Assembly (NCBI RefSeq): GCF_003261575.2
Contig: NZ_CP036175.1
Location: forward strand, 3,596,001 to 3,660,000
Length of the DNA: 64,000 bases
Direction: 5' to 3'
DNA from: Klebsiella huaxiensis
GTDB taxonomy: Bacteria; Pseudomonadota; Gammaproteobacteria; Enterobacterales; Enterobacteriaceae
Position 1 is the first letter of the stretch, and each line of letters opens with the position of its first letter. The notes beneath the pieces are model-generated. The model had not been told where the DNA came from, made no database searches, and worked only from the letters and a program-made list of their open reading frames with translations. This document shows positions 26,557 through 34,891 of the stretch, one piece after another. Both the position numbers and the translations under genes were made by a program.

Positions 26557-27462
26557 CTAATCTTCTTCCATCCGCTGATACTCTTCGCTCAGAAAGTCAA
26601 CCAGCGCCCTGACCGACGGCAGCAGTCCACGACGAGAAGCAAAAACCGCATGGATCACCTCCCTGCGCGGTTGCCACTCATCAAGCACAACCACCAGTTC
26701 CCCTGCCGCCAGCTGATCGCGCACCATTAATAAAGGAAGCTGCACCACACCAACTCCGGCAACCGCCGCTTCTCGCAGCGCCAGCATATCCGTTGTCACC
26801 ATCCGGGGAGTGAAATAGACCTCCGCCCGCGCGCCCTCGGGACCGGTTAGTTGCCAGTGATGTTGATGTTTTCCTGCACCGATACTTAACCCCGGCCATT
26901 CGCTGAGTTCAGACGGTGCCTGGGGCACGCCCAGCCGCTCAACTAATGTTGGACTCGCCACCAGCCGATGTCCACGGTCGGCCAATACGCGCATCACCAG
27001 ATCGCTATCTTCTATAGGCCTTGGCCGCACGCGAATAGCCACATCGACGCCTTCCCCCACTACATCAACCCGTCGGTTCGTCGCTTCCAATAATAGCGTT
27101 ACCCCCGGATGACGCTGCATAAACCTCGCCAGCATCGGGCCGATGTGCACATGCAAAAGCGTCACCGGGCAGGTCAGCCTCACGCTGCCGCACGGCTCTG
27201 AACGCAGCGTTTCCACCGCCTGTTCAGCCGCCTCCGCCTCTATCAACATCGCTTTGCAGTGTTGATAAAAGGTTTGTCCGACCTCGGTCACCGCAAACTG
27301 CCGGGTAGTACGCTGAATCAGACGCACCCCGAGACGTTCTTCAAGCTGAGCAATCCGGCGGCTTAATTTTGATTTAGGCTGATCGAGCGCTCTTCCTGCC
27401 GCAGCAAAACCACCGTGATCGACCACCTGGACAAACCAGGCTAAATCGTTGAGATCCTGCAT
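26557..27462 (-). CDS. LysR-family regulator, probable controller of the divergent pirin gene
   Basis: A 301-residue LysR-type regulator. The N-terminal winged HTH (MQDLNDLAWFVQVVDHGGFAAAGRALDQPKSKLSRRIAQLEERLG) is standard. The C-terminal inducer domain contains TNRRVDVVGEGVDVAIRV, typical of the DmlR/AaeR-like subgroup. It is divergent from the pirin-hydrolase pair; the 114-bp gap contains ATTTTCACTATCTACCGGG without an obvious T-N11-A palindrome that I would trust. Regulation of the neighbours is inferred from layout. Confidence 0.9.
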   Translation of the reverse strand: MQDLNDLAWFVQVVDHGGFAAAGRALDQPKSKLSRRIAQLEERLGVRLIQRTTRQFAVTEVGQTFYQHCKAMLIEAEAAEQAVETLRSEPCGSVRLTCPVTLLHVHIGPMLARFMQRHPGVTLLLEATNRRVDVVGEGVDVAIRVRPRPIEDSDLVMRVLADRGHRLVASPTLVERLGVPQAPSELSEWPGLSIGAGKHQHHWQLTGPEGARAEVYFTPRMVTTDMLALREAAVAGVGVVQLPLLMVRDQLAAGELVVVLDEWQPRREVIHAVFASRRGLLPSVRALVDFLSEEYQRMEED

Positions 27463-27576
27463 CCTTCCTCCATCGTTCCATTTTTAGAACAGTATAGGCC
27501 ATTTTCACTATCTACCGGGCAATTAGAACTGAATATATGCTTATTCACATCAGAAACAGACATGCAGGAGACCACC

Positions 27577-28437
27577 ATGAAACAGATTACTGGCATCTAT
27601 ACCGCCCCCTCGCAGCACTGGGTAGGCGACGGTTTCCCGGTTCGTTCGATGTTCTCTTATCAGACTCACGGCGAACAGCTAAGCCCCTTCCTGCTGCTTG
27701 ACTATGCTGGCCCGCACCACTTCCCGGCTGGGACAGAGAAACGCGGCGTTGGTGAGCATCCGCATCGCGGATTTGAAACCGTCACCGTCGTTTATTCAGG
27801 GGAAGTAGAGCACCGAGATTCAACCGGTCGGGGCGGCGTTATTGGCCCCGGTGATGTGCAGTGGATGACGGCAGGTGCCGGAATACTGCACGAAGAGTTC
27901 CACTCGGAGAATTTCACCCGAACCGGCGGCGAGCTGAAAATGATTCAGCTCTGGGTCAACCTTCCGGCCAAAGACAAGATGACGCATCCGGGATACCAGA
28001 GCATCACCACTGATGCGATCCCTGACGTTGCTCTGGCGGATAACGCGGGTCGTATGCGGGTCATTGCGGGCCGCTACGGCGATGTTGTCGGACCGGCGCA
28101 TACCTTTTCGCCGCTCAATGTCTGGGACCTGCAGCTTAATCAGGGTCAGGACATAACGCTGCATCAGCCCGATGGCTGGAGCACCGCACTGGTCGTGCTG
28201 GAAGGTGAAGTTAAGGTGAACGGAGAGGGAAGCGCTCGTGAAGGCCAACTGGTGGTGCTCAGCCAGAAAGGGGAATCACTCCACCTTGAGGTGAGTTCCA
28301 ACGCAAAAGTCCTGCTGATGGCCGGCGAGCCACTACAGGAACCAATTGTCGGTTACGGCCCATTTGTGATGAATACCAAAGCGCAAATCGCGGAAGCCGT
28401 TCGTGATTTTAACAGCGGCCGCTTCGGCCAAATCTAA
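27577..28437 (+). CDS. Pirin-family bicupin protein (quercetinase-like)
   Basis: A 286-residue pirin. The metal-binding cupin motif HPHRGFETVTVVYSGEVEHRDS (~56-77) and the downstream AGAGILHEEFHS (~102-113) supply three His and a Glu of a typical pirin site. Bacterial pirins such as E. coli YhhW oxidise quercetin; the physiological substrate here is unknown. I start at 27577 (MKQITGIYTAPS) with GGAG 7 nt upstream. It is co-directional with the hydrolase 19 bp downstream. Confidence 0.92.
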   Translation: MKQITGIYTAPSQHWVGDGFPVRSMFSYQTHGEQLSPFLLLDYAGPHHFPAGTEKRGVGEHPHRGFETVTVVYSGEVEHRDSTGRGGVIGPGDVQWMTAGAGILHEEFHSENFTRTGGELKMIQLWVNLPAKDKMTHPGYQSITTDAIPDVALADNAGRMRVIAGRYGDVVGPAHTFSPLNVWDLQLNQGQDITLHQPDGWSTALVVLEGEVKVNGEGSAREGQLVVLSQKGESLHLEVSSNAKVLLMAGEPLQEPIVGYGPFVMNTKAQIAEAVRDFNSGRFGQI

Positions 28438-28456
28438 TATTACAGAGGTGAATAGT

Positions 28457-29134
28457 ATGTCGACTCCAGCTAACTTTAACGGTTCTCGTCCGGTGATTGA
28501 CGTGAATGATACCGCCATGTTGTTGATTGACCATCAGAGCGGCCTGTTTCAAACCGTCGGCGACATGCCGATGCCGGAGCTGCGCGCCCGCGCAGCTGCG
28601 TTGGCAAAAATGGCGTCATTAGCAGGGATCCCGGTGATCACCACGGCATCAGTCCCGCAGGGGCCAAACGGCCCGCTGATCCCCGAGATTCATGAAAATG
28701 CGCCCCATGCAAAATATATTGCGCGCAAAGGTGAGATCAACGCCTGGGATAACCCGGAATTCGTTGATGCGGTAAAAGCAACCGGGCGTAAGACGCTGAT
28801 TATTGCCGGTACGATTACCAGCGTTTGCATGGCGTTCCCGTCCATTGCCGCCGTTGCCGATGGTTATAAGGTCTTCGCCGTGATTGACGCTTCCGGTACC
28901 TACAGCAAAATGGCGCAGGAAATCACCCTCGCCCGCGTGGTTCAGGCAGGCGTGGTGCCAATGGATACCGCCGCAGTCGCTTCCGAGCTACAGCGTACCT
29001 GGAATCGCCCGGATGCCGCAGAGTGGGCTGAGGTTTATACCAAAATCTTCCCGGCATACCAGTTACTGATCGAGAGCTACGCCAAAGCGCAGGACGTGGT
29101 GAAAAACAACGAACGGCTTGATTCACAGCGTTAA
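28457..29134 (+). CDS. Isochorismatase-family hydrolase, YcaC-like
   Basis: A 225-residue cysteine hydrolase. The conserved Asp in AMLLIDHQSGLF (~20-31), Lys in KYIARKGEINAWDN and catalytic Cys in GTITSVCMAFPSIAA are all present. The family includes YcaC, whose substrate is unproven. It follows the pirin gene by 19 bp, with GAGGTG as ribosome binding site, and is probably co-transcribed. The pair may act on an aromatic or amide compound; this is inference only. Confidence 0.9.
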   Translation: MSTPANFNGSRPVIDVNDTAMLLIDHQSGLFQTVGDMPMPELRARAAALAKMASLAGIPVITTASVPQGPNGPLIPEIHENAPHAKYIARKGEINAWDNPEFVDAVKATGRKTLIIAGTITSVCMAFPSIAAVADGYKVFAVIDASGTYSKMAQEITLARVVQAGVVPMDTAAVASELQRTWNRPDAAEWAEVYTKIFPAYQLLIESYAKAQDVVKNNERLDSQR

Positions 29135-29209
29135 AATGCCTGCCCTGCCGCCCGTCGGCGGGGTAGTGTTCATTGCTTGACCGAACGGTAAAGAAAGAGT
29201 AAATACTGC

Positions 29210-29238
29210 TTGACCGTTTTAGCGCAACTCCCTATAGT
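29210..29238 (+). promoter_or_regulatory. Promoter of second tRNA-Ser
   Basis: TTGACC and TATAGT are spaced by 17 bp. The GC-rich discriminator AGCGCCCC follows. The start region shares TAGCGCCC and ACAATAT with the promoter/leader of copy 1. Confidence 0.9.
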
Positions 29239-29279
29239 AGCGCCCCGTTGCCCACCTAAGGTGAGCAGCGAAACAATAT

Positions 29280-29367
29280 GGTGAGGTGTCCGAGTGGCTG
29301 AAGGAGCACGCCTGGAAAGTGTGTATACGGCAACGTATCGGGGGTTCGAATCCCCCCCTCACCGCCA
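29280..29367 (+). tRNA. tRNA-Ser (anticodon GGA), copy 2
   Basis: An 88-nt gene identical in sequence to copy 1 at 26202-26289, including anticodon GGA, variable arm and CCA. It has its own stronger promoter. Confidence 0.96.
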
Positions 29368-29380
29368 TATTTTAAGAAGA

Positions 29381-29409
29381 GCTCGTACGCAAGTACGGGC
29401 TTTTTTTTT
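29381..29409 (+). terminator. Terminator after tRNA-Ser copy 2
   Basis: GCTCGTAC/GTACGGGC hairpin followed by nine T. Confidence 0.92.
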
Positions 29410-29566
29410 CGCATGTTGCACCCCACCGGGGGGATGAGAAGCCCCGACCGGGGTTCGACAACTGGCGCAGCCAGTTGGACAGACCGCGAACGCAGTAAGC
29501 GGGCTGCCCCGAAGGGGCGAGCGTAGCGAGTCAATCCCCCCCCTCACCGCCATATTTTAAGAAAGA

Positions 29567-29593
29567 GCTCGTACGCAAGTACGGGCTTTTTTT
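29567..29593 (+). terminator. Second terminator of copy 2 repeat
   Basis: The same hairpin followed by seven T. Confidence 0.88.
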
Positions 29594-29690
29594 CGCCTGT
29601 TGCACCATCCAGAAACTGCATTCGGCCTACTATCACCCGCAACTCTCCGCATGCTACTTTTATATACCCATATAAAAGATGGACATCCAA

Positions 29691-29984
29691 ATGAGCACCA
29701 TTGCAGTTATTGTTCTGACTTACGTTAAACCGTTAGATGAAGTTGACGCGCAGCTTGCTGCACACGTGGAATGGCTTAAAAAAGGCTACGCTGACGGATT
29801 GTTTCTTGCTTCAGGGCGTAAGATCCCCAGATCTGGCGGAGTCATTCTGGCAAAAGGTGATGACATGGATTTGCTACGGACCTGGCTGAGTCAGGATCCG
29901 TTCCAGCAATCGGGCGTCGCGAAAGTCGATATTATTCCTTTCGAAGCCACGATGACCGCTCCCCCGCTGCAGAACTTGCTTTAA
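29691..29984 (+). CDS. YciI-family protein
   Basis: A 97-residue ferredoxin-like-fold protein of the YCII-related family. It shows the typical His in AHVEWLKKGYADG and the SGRKIPRSGGVILAKG loop that form the presumed active site. The biochemical role is unknown. I start at 29691 (MSTIAVIVLTYVKPL), five codons into the open frame. It is alone between a tRNA repeat and phoH, and converges on phoH through a shared terminator. Confidence 0.85.
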   Translation: MSTIAVIVLTYVKPLDEVDAQLAAHVEWLKKGYADGLFLASGRKIPRSGGVILAKGDDMDLLRTWLSQDPFQQSGVAKVDIIPFEATMTAPPLQNLL

Positions 29985-29996
29985 ACCAGCAAAATC

Positions 29997-30018
29997 AAAG
30001 CCCGGTTTCCCGGGCTTT
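29997..30018. terminator. Bidirectional terminator between YciI-like gene and phoH
   Basis: AAAGCCCGG/CCGGGCTTT with a loop of TTTC type, between convergent genes. Confidence 0.85.
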
Positions 30019-30034
30019 GCAGACTCAAAAATAA

Positions 30035-30823
30035 TCAGTAGTAGGCTTTAAGCGCACGCTGGCAAAGCGTTGAACGTACGCAGTCATCGGTCGTGAAGCG
30101 CACCACCCCAACCATCTCATCTTCTTCAAAACGCGCCAGCGCATCGACCAGGCCAGACCTTACGCCAGAGGGTAAATCACACTGGGTAATGTCGCCATTG
30201 ACGATAACCGTCACGTTCTCCCCGAGGCGGGTCAAAAACATTTTCATTTGCGCAGCGGTCACGTTCTGAGCCTCGTCCAGAATCACGACTGCATTTTCAA
30301 ATGTACGTCCGCGCATATAAGCGAACGGCGCGATTTCCACCTTGCCGATTTCCGGACGCAGGCAGTATTGCATAAAGGAAGCGCCCAACCTCTTCACCAG
30401 CACGTCATAAACCGGTCGAAAGTAGGGAGCGAATTTCTCGGCGATATCTCCCGGTAAGAAGCCGAGATCTTCGTCGGCTTGCAGAACGGGACGGGTAACA
30501 ATAATTCTGTCCACATCCTTATGGATCAAGGCTTCAGCTGCTTTTGCCGCACTAATCCAGGTCTTCCCGCACCCGGCCTCGCCTGTCGCAAAGATCAGCT
30601 GTTTATTGTCGATGGCATTCAAATAATGCGCCTGAGCGTCATTGCGCGCTTCAATTGGCGATGCATCGCGACTATCCCGCGCCATACCAATTGCTTCTAC
30701 GCCACTCATTTGCACAAGCGATGTGACCGATTCTTCTTCGCGCTGTTTATGGCTGCGCGAATCCTGTCTCAGCACACGTTTGGCCTCACGACGAGCTTTG
30801 GTCACTGCTTTTTGTCTTCCCAT
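30035..30823 (-). CDS. phoH: PhoH, ATPase of the phosphate-starvation type
   Basis: The 262-residue form starts at MGRQKAVTKARREAKR (SD AAGGTG 6 nt upstream). Walker A is GEAGCGKTW and Walker B VVILDEAQNVT; the sequence is close to E. coli PhoH throughout. The in-frame ORF extends upstream to 31099 (354 residues), also with a good SD (GGAGA, 6 nt spacing). The extra 92 residues are Ser/Thr/Asn/Arg-rich. I take the shorter form as the conserved ATPase and treat the longer as an alternative start. No Pho box was recognised upstream. The exact role of PhoH is unsettled. Confidence 0.9.
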   Translation of the reverse strand: MGRQKAVTKARREAKRVLRQDSRSHKQREEESVTSLVQMSGVEAIGMARDSRDASPIEARNDAQAHYLNAIDNKQLIFATGEAGCGKTWISAAKAAEALIHKDVDRIIVTRPVLQADEDLGFLPGDIAEKFAPYFRPVYDVLVKRLGASFMQYCLRPEIGKVEIAPFAYMRGRTFENAVVILDEAQNVTAAQMKMFLTRLGENVTVIVNGDITQCDLPSGVRSGLVDALARFEEDEMVGVVRFTTDDCVRSTLCQRALKAYY

Positions 30824-31099
30824 GGATAGCACCTTGCGTTGTTGGTTTACATCACACGCGTCAACATCGACGCGATTATGCGCACGAACGATTGAGGTTT
30901 GGCTTCCTTGTAAGCCATTGCTTGCCTGTCGAATTGACAACGGGTCACGGCTACGCGCACCGCGCACCCTGTCTGGGTTCGAGTTTTCTGTTGTAGTGGA
31001 GGATAAATTTGAGGTGTGAGAATCGCGGCCGGAAGTGTGGCCCCCGTGCTGAGAAGTACGGTATGAGTTTTGACGTTTTCCGTTACAGCAATCGGGCAT

Positions 31100-31302
31100 T
31101 CGCGATCTCCATAGTGAAACGACATCACTGCCGGGAACTACCGCGTCTTTAATAAGTACATCAAAAATAATTCTTAATGCAACTTATTTTTCACATAAAG
31201 ACAACAAATAATTCTCATTGCAGCTGAGAGGAGTTTCCGACATTAAGATTACAGAAAAATTAAACAAGGCAGGAAATACAAAAAAGGAATGGAAAAACAG
31301 CA
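31100..31302. other. Intergenic region phoH-efeB
   Basis: A+T-rich non-coding sequence that should carry the phoH promoter. No operator was recognised. Confidence 0.45.
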
Positions 31303-31328
31303 GAAAACGCCCTGCCCTTACGGGCAGG
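31303..31328 (-). terminator. Terminator after efeB
   Basis: On the minus strand CCTGCCC/GGGCAGG closes a TAA-type loop, then GCGTTTTCTG follows. It lies directly after the efeB stop. Confidence 0.8.
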
Positions 31329-31332
31329 AGCT

Positions 31333-32613
31333 TCAGGCTTCGAGCAGCGATTGCCCGAGATAGTGCTGACTATCGATAACTCCCGGCAGAACAAAGAAAT
31401 AGCCCCCGCCGATCGGCTTAACGTACTCTTCCAGCGCTTCTCCGTTCAGACGCTTTTGCACCGTCAGAAAGCCTTTTTCCAGATCGTGCTGATAGCAGAC
31501 AAACAGCAACCCCATATCCAGCTGGCCTGAGTTCGTCACTCCCAGAGAATAGCTATATCCCCGGCGCATCATCAGGCTGGACTCGGTCTCCGGCGTGCGC
31601 GGATTGGCCAGACGAATATGACTATCGAGTGCAATAGTATCGCCATCCGGGTCCTTGCTGTAATCCGGCGCGTCGTGCTCGTGCTGCATCCCCAGCGGAG
31701 CACCGGTCTGTTTATCGCGACCAAAAATCGTCTGCTGCTCTTTAAGCGGAGTGCGATCCCAGAACTCGACATGAAACTGAATAATTCGCGCCGCCTGATA
31801 GCTACCGCCCGTCGCCCAGGCAGGCTCCCCCTGGTCGGTGGTAACCCACACCACTTTATCCATCAGCGCGTGATCGGTACTGACAGGATTAGCGGTGCCG
31901 TCTTTAAAGCCCAGCAGATTAACCGGCGTCTCTTTACCTTTACTACGCGCAGCGCTATCGGAGATAAATCCCTCCCGCTTCCAGCGAACGCTCAGCAGAT
32001 CCGGCGTGTGCTTAATCACATCCCGCAGTGCATGAATCACCGTATCCTGAGTATTGGCGCAAATTTGCAGCATCAGGTCGCCGTGGCACAGCGCCGCATC
32101 CAGCGAATCATTCGGAAAACGCGTCATCTGCTGTAGCTTTTTCGGCACGTTATTGGCCAGGCCAAAACGTTCGTCAAACAGCGAATGACCCACAGATACC
32201 GTCATGGTCAGATTATCCGGGGCAATCCACGGCCCCAATATTCCGGAATCCATCGGCGGCAAACGCGGATTTGGCGTCTCCGGTGCAGGACCACCTTTGG
32301 TCAAAAAGGCAATACGTTGAGTCAGCAGGCGAAATAACCGCTCCAGATCCGCTTTATCACTGGCAAGCACGTCGAAAGCGACAATCATCATCGAAGCCTG
32401 CTGTGGCGTCAGTACACCGGCCTGATGCGGACCATAAAACGGCTGCGCTTCCATGCGCGCGTTTGGCGACAATGTCCCCGGAGAGCTGTTGTCTTTTGCC
32501 GCATGCGCCACCGGACAGCCGCCGCTGATAGCCAGCGCGCCGCCAAGCGCGCCAATCCCTTTTAAAAGCCGGCGCCGTGACGGCTCATTCACATCATTAT
32601 TTTGCTCTGCCAT
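31333..32613 (-). CDS. efeB: Deferrochelatase/DyP-type peroxidase EfeB
   Basis: A 426-residue periplasmic haem peroxidase, exported folded by the Tat system (twin-arginine signal SRRRLLKGIGALGGALA). The DyP signature GFKDGTANP and the proximal-His region HIRLANPRTPE are intact. In the EfeUOB system it is needed for ferrous iron uptake and has been proposed to release iron from haem. Its start is 4 bp after the efeO stop, so it is the last gene of efeUOB. Confidence 0.96.
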   Translation of the reverse strand: MAEQNNDVNEPSRRRLLKGIGALGGALAISGGCPVAHAAKDNSSPGTLSPNARMEAQPFYGPHQAGVLTPQQASMMIVAFDVLASDKADLERLFRLLTQRIAFLTKGGPAPETPNPRLPPMDSGILGPWIAPDNLTMTVSVGHSLFDERFGLANNVPKKLQQMTRFPNDSLDAALCHGDLMLQICANTQDTVIHALRDVIKHTPDLLSVRWKREGFISDSAARSKGKETPVNLLGFKDGTANPVSTDHALMDKVVWVTTDQGEPAWATGGSYQAARIIQFHVEFWDRTPLKEQQTIFGRDKQTGAPLGMQHEHDAPDYSKDPDGDTIALDSHIRLANPRTPETESSLMMRRGYSYSLGVTNSGQLDMGLLFVCYQHDLEKGFLTVQKRLNGEALEEYVKPIGGGYFFVLPGVIDSQHYLGQSLLEA

Positions 32614-32617
32614 CGAC

Positions 32618-33745
32618 TTAGTCCAGACCGAGGATCCCGCGCAGTTGTGCCAGATCTTCCGCCAGAGTGGTGATCGGGCCTTTCAGCGCATTGCGATCCG
32701 CATCCGTCAGCTTGTCATAGGTCTCAAAACCGTCTTTAGTGCGGTATTTACTCAGGATGCTATCCACTTTCTTGAAGTTGGCATCCACTTTCGCCAGCAG
32801 CGTGCTGTTCTCTTTTTGCAACTGCGGACGCAGCAGGTCGACAATTTTCTGCGCCCCGTCAATGTTGGCCTGGAAATCCCACAGATCGGTATGGCTATAG
32901 CGATCTTCTTCACCGCTAATTTTGCTGGCCGCCACTTCTTCAATCAAACCAGCTGCGCCGCCGACCACTTTTGATGGTGGGAAGGCCAGTTCGCTAATGC
33001 GCTTTTGCAAATCGAGAACGTCGGTGTTCAGCTGATCGGCATATTTATCCATTCCTTTGACGCTGTTATCGCCAAACAGCGCTTTTTCCAGACGGTGGAA
33101 GCCGGTGAACTTCGGATCTTCTGCTTTTTTCTCGTAGTCATCTTCACGGGCATCAATACTGCCGTCGAGGTCAGAGAACAGCTCGGCAATGGGTTCAATG
33201 CGTTCATAGTGCTGGCGCGTCGGCGCGTAGAGGGCTTTTGCCTTCTCGATATCGCCCGCTTTCACCGCATCGGTAAAGGCTTTGGTGCCGCTAACCAGTT
33301 CAGCGGTCTCAGCAGTGACGTAGGCTTTATAGGCGGTAATAGCTTCACCGAGGCTGAGCAGCGCTTCAGCTTTAGCAGCGTCTTTAGTCGCTTCACCGGT
33401 CACGGTGAGCTTACCTTTAGGGTTAGTCAGCAGGCCGCAGGTCATGTCATATTCACCCGGCTGCAGGTTCGCCGTCAGCTTTTGCGTAAAACCAGGGGCG
33501 ATATTCTCGCGCTCTTCCACCACCATCACACCTTTCAGAATTTCCCACTCCAGCGCCTTCTGGCTGTGGTTCTGAATGATGAACTGGGTTTTACCCGCTT
33601 TCACGGTGACGTTCATCGGTTCGCACTGTTTGTCGGTGACAGTGACTTTTACTTGCGGAATATCGGCAGCCTGGGCGTAAAAAGCAGAGCTGAACAGCGC
33701 AGCAACGGTAATATGCAGCGCATTGCGACGAAAATGATTCATCAT
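32618..33745 (-). CDS. efeO: Periplasmic iron-binding protein EfeO
   Basis: A 375-residue protein with a cleaved signal peptide (ends SAFYAQA). An N-terminal cupredoxin-like domain (DKQCEPMNVTVKAGKTQF) is followed by a C-terminal imelysin/M75 domain with the HxxE metal motif FHRLEKALF. It hands iron to EfeU. I start at 33745 with AAGGGA upstream, which gives the same length as E. coli EfeO; the frame open to 33790 is longer. Confidence 0.95.
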   Translation of the reverse strand: MMNHFRRNALHITVAALFSSAFYAQAADIPQVKVTVTDKQCEPMNVTVKAGKTQFIIQNHSQKALEWEILKGVMVVEERENIAPGFTQKLTANLQPGEYDMTCGLLTNPKGKLTVTGEATKDAAKAEALLSLGEAITAYKAYVTAETAELVSGTKAFTDAVKAGDIEKAKALYAPTRQHYERIEPIAELFSDLDGSIDAREDDYEKKAEDPKFTGFHRLEKALFGDNSVKGMDKYADQLNTDVLDLQKRISELAFPPSKVVGGAAGLIEEVAASKISGEEDRYSHTDLWDFQANIDGAQKIVDLLRPQLQKENSTLLAKVDANFKKVDSILSKYRTKDGFETYDKLTDADRNALKGPITTLAEDLAQLRGILGLD

Positions 33746-33796
33746 GACCATCCCTTTCGATAAGTATGTTGTAACTATTTCAATCCGCAATGCCGA

Positions 33797-34627
33797 CTAA
33801 GCGGTTCGGGATGCGGTGGTTTTATTGCTCGGCGGCAGGACAAACAGCACTAGCGCCGGAATCAAATAAATAAAGTAGACTGCAACTTCACTGATGGTCG
33901 GCGTTTCCTGATAGCCAAAAATCCCCTCCAGCAGCGTGCCAAATAGCGTATGCGTAGAAAGAATGTTGCTCAGGTCGAAAGCAACATCCTGGAAATGATT
34001 CCACAGTCCAGCTTCATGGAAGGCGCGGATAGCCCCCGCCGCCAGGCCTGCGGCCACCAGCAAAATAAACAGGCTGGTCCATTTGAAAAACACGCCGAGA
34101 TTCATACGGATGCCGCCCCAGTAGATCAGGAACCCTAAAACAATTGCTGTTGCCAGACCCAACATGGCCCCGATGGGCGGCCAGATTCCCACATCCTGCT
34201 GGAAAGCGGCCAGCAGGAAAAACACCGATTCCAGACCTTCACGAGCTACGGCGAAAAAGACCATCATCACCAGCGCCCAGCCGTGGTTGTTCCCGCGCTG
34301 AAGGGCATTGTCGACTGCTTGCTCAAGCTGCTGCTTTACGTTGCGTGAGACTTTACGCATCCAGAACACCATCCAGGTCAGAATGCACACCGCCACTACC
34401 GCCACGATGCCTTCGAACAATTCCTGCTCACGCTGCGGAAATTCGCCGGTTGTTTCGTTGATAAAGATCCCCAGCCCCAGGCACAGTGCCGCAGCCAGAA
34501 ATACCCCAATCCACATTACGCCAATCCAGTTGCCGCGCTGGGTGCGTTTCAGATAGCTGGCGATCAGGCTGACAATCAGCGCTGCTTCCAGGCCTTCACG
34601 TAACATGATGAGAAATGGGACAAACAT
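33797..34627 (-). CDS. efeU: Ferrous iron permease EfeU, intact
   Basis: A 276-residue, seven-helix permease of the Ftr1/OFeT family. Both REGLE iron-binding motifs are present (MLREGLEAALIV at residue ~8 and VAREGLESVFFL at ~130). In E. coli K-12 this gene is inactivated by a frameshift; here the frame is open throughout, so the Fe2+ uptake system should work. It heads efeUOB with a Fur box upstream. Confidence 0.96.
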   Translation of the reverse strand: MFVPFLIMLREGLEAALIVSLIASYLKRTQRGNWIGVMWIGVFLAAALCLGLGIFINETTGEFPQREQELFEGIVAVVAVCILTWMVFWMRKVSRNVKQQLEQAVDNALQRGNNHGWALVMMVFFAVAREGLESVFFLLAAFQQDVGIWPPIGAMLGLATAIVLGFLIYWGGIRMNLGVFFKWTSLFILLVAAGLAAGAIRAFHEAGLWNHFQDVAFDLSNILSTHTLFGTLLEGIFGYQETPTISEVAVYFIYLIPALVLFVLPPSNKTTASRTA

Positions 34628-34685
34628 GCCGATACCCTTAAATGTGAATCGCAGTCAATTGATGCAAAGATAGGTAAATATTTCT

Positions 34686-34704
34686 GATAGTGATTATCAT
34701 TACA
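34686..34704. promoter_or_regulatory. Fur box of efeUOB
   Basis: GATAGTGATTATCATTACA matches the Fur consensus GATAATGATAATCATTATC at 15 of 19 positions and lies 59 bp upstream of efeU. Confidence 0.88.
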
Positions 34705-34891
34705 ATAATCAGAAACACAAGTGAAATGTGTAGATAATGATGACGATTTGTAAATTAATCGCTAACAAATAATGACTTGCGGGATTATCTCTCTACCGCA
34801 ACAAAGAACGGCAGGATGATGGGATTTTTTGCGCCAGATATTTACCCGGCTTCACGGCTGTGGCTAAATGGCGGCCTTATTTACCTATGAA

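Larger units (their letters stand above)
29349..29593 (+). repeat. tRNA-tail repeat behind tRNA-Ser copy 2
   Basis: The same architecture as behind copy 1: the tRNA 3' tail plus linker plus terminator recurs 184 bp later (from 29533), with one extra C in the C-run. The spacer is closely similar to that of copy 1 in its first 100 bp and diverges in its second half. Confidence 0.88.
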
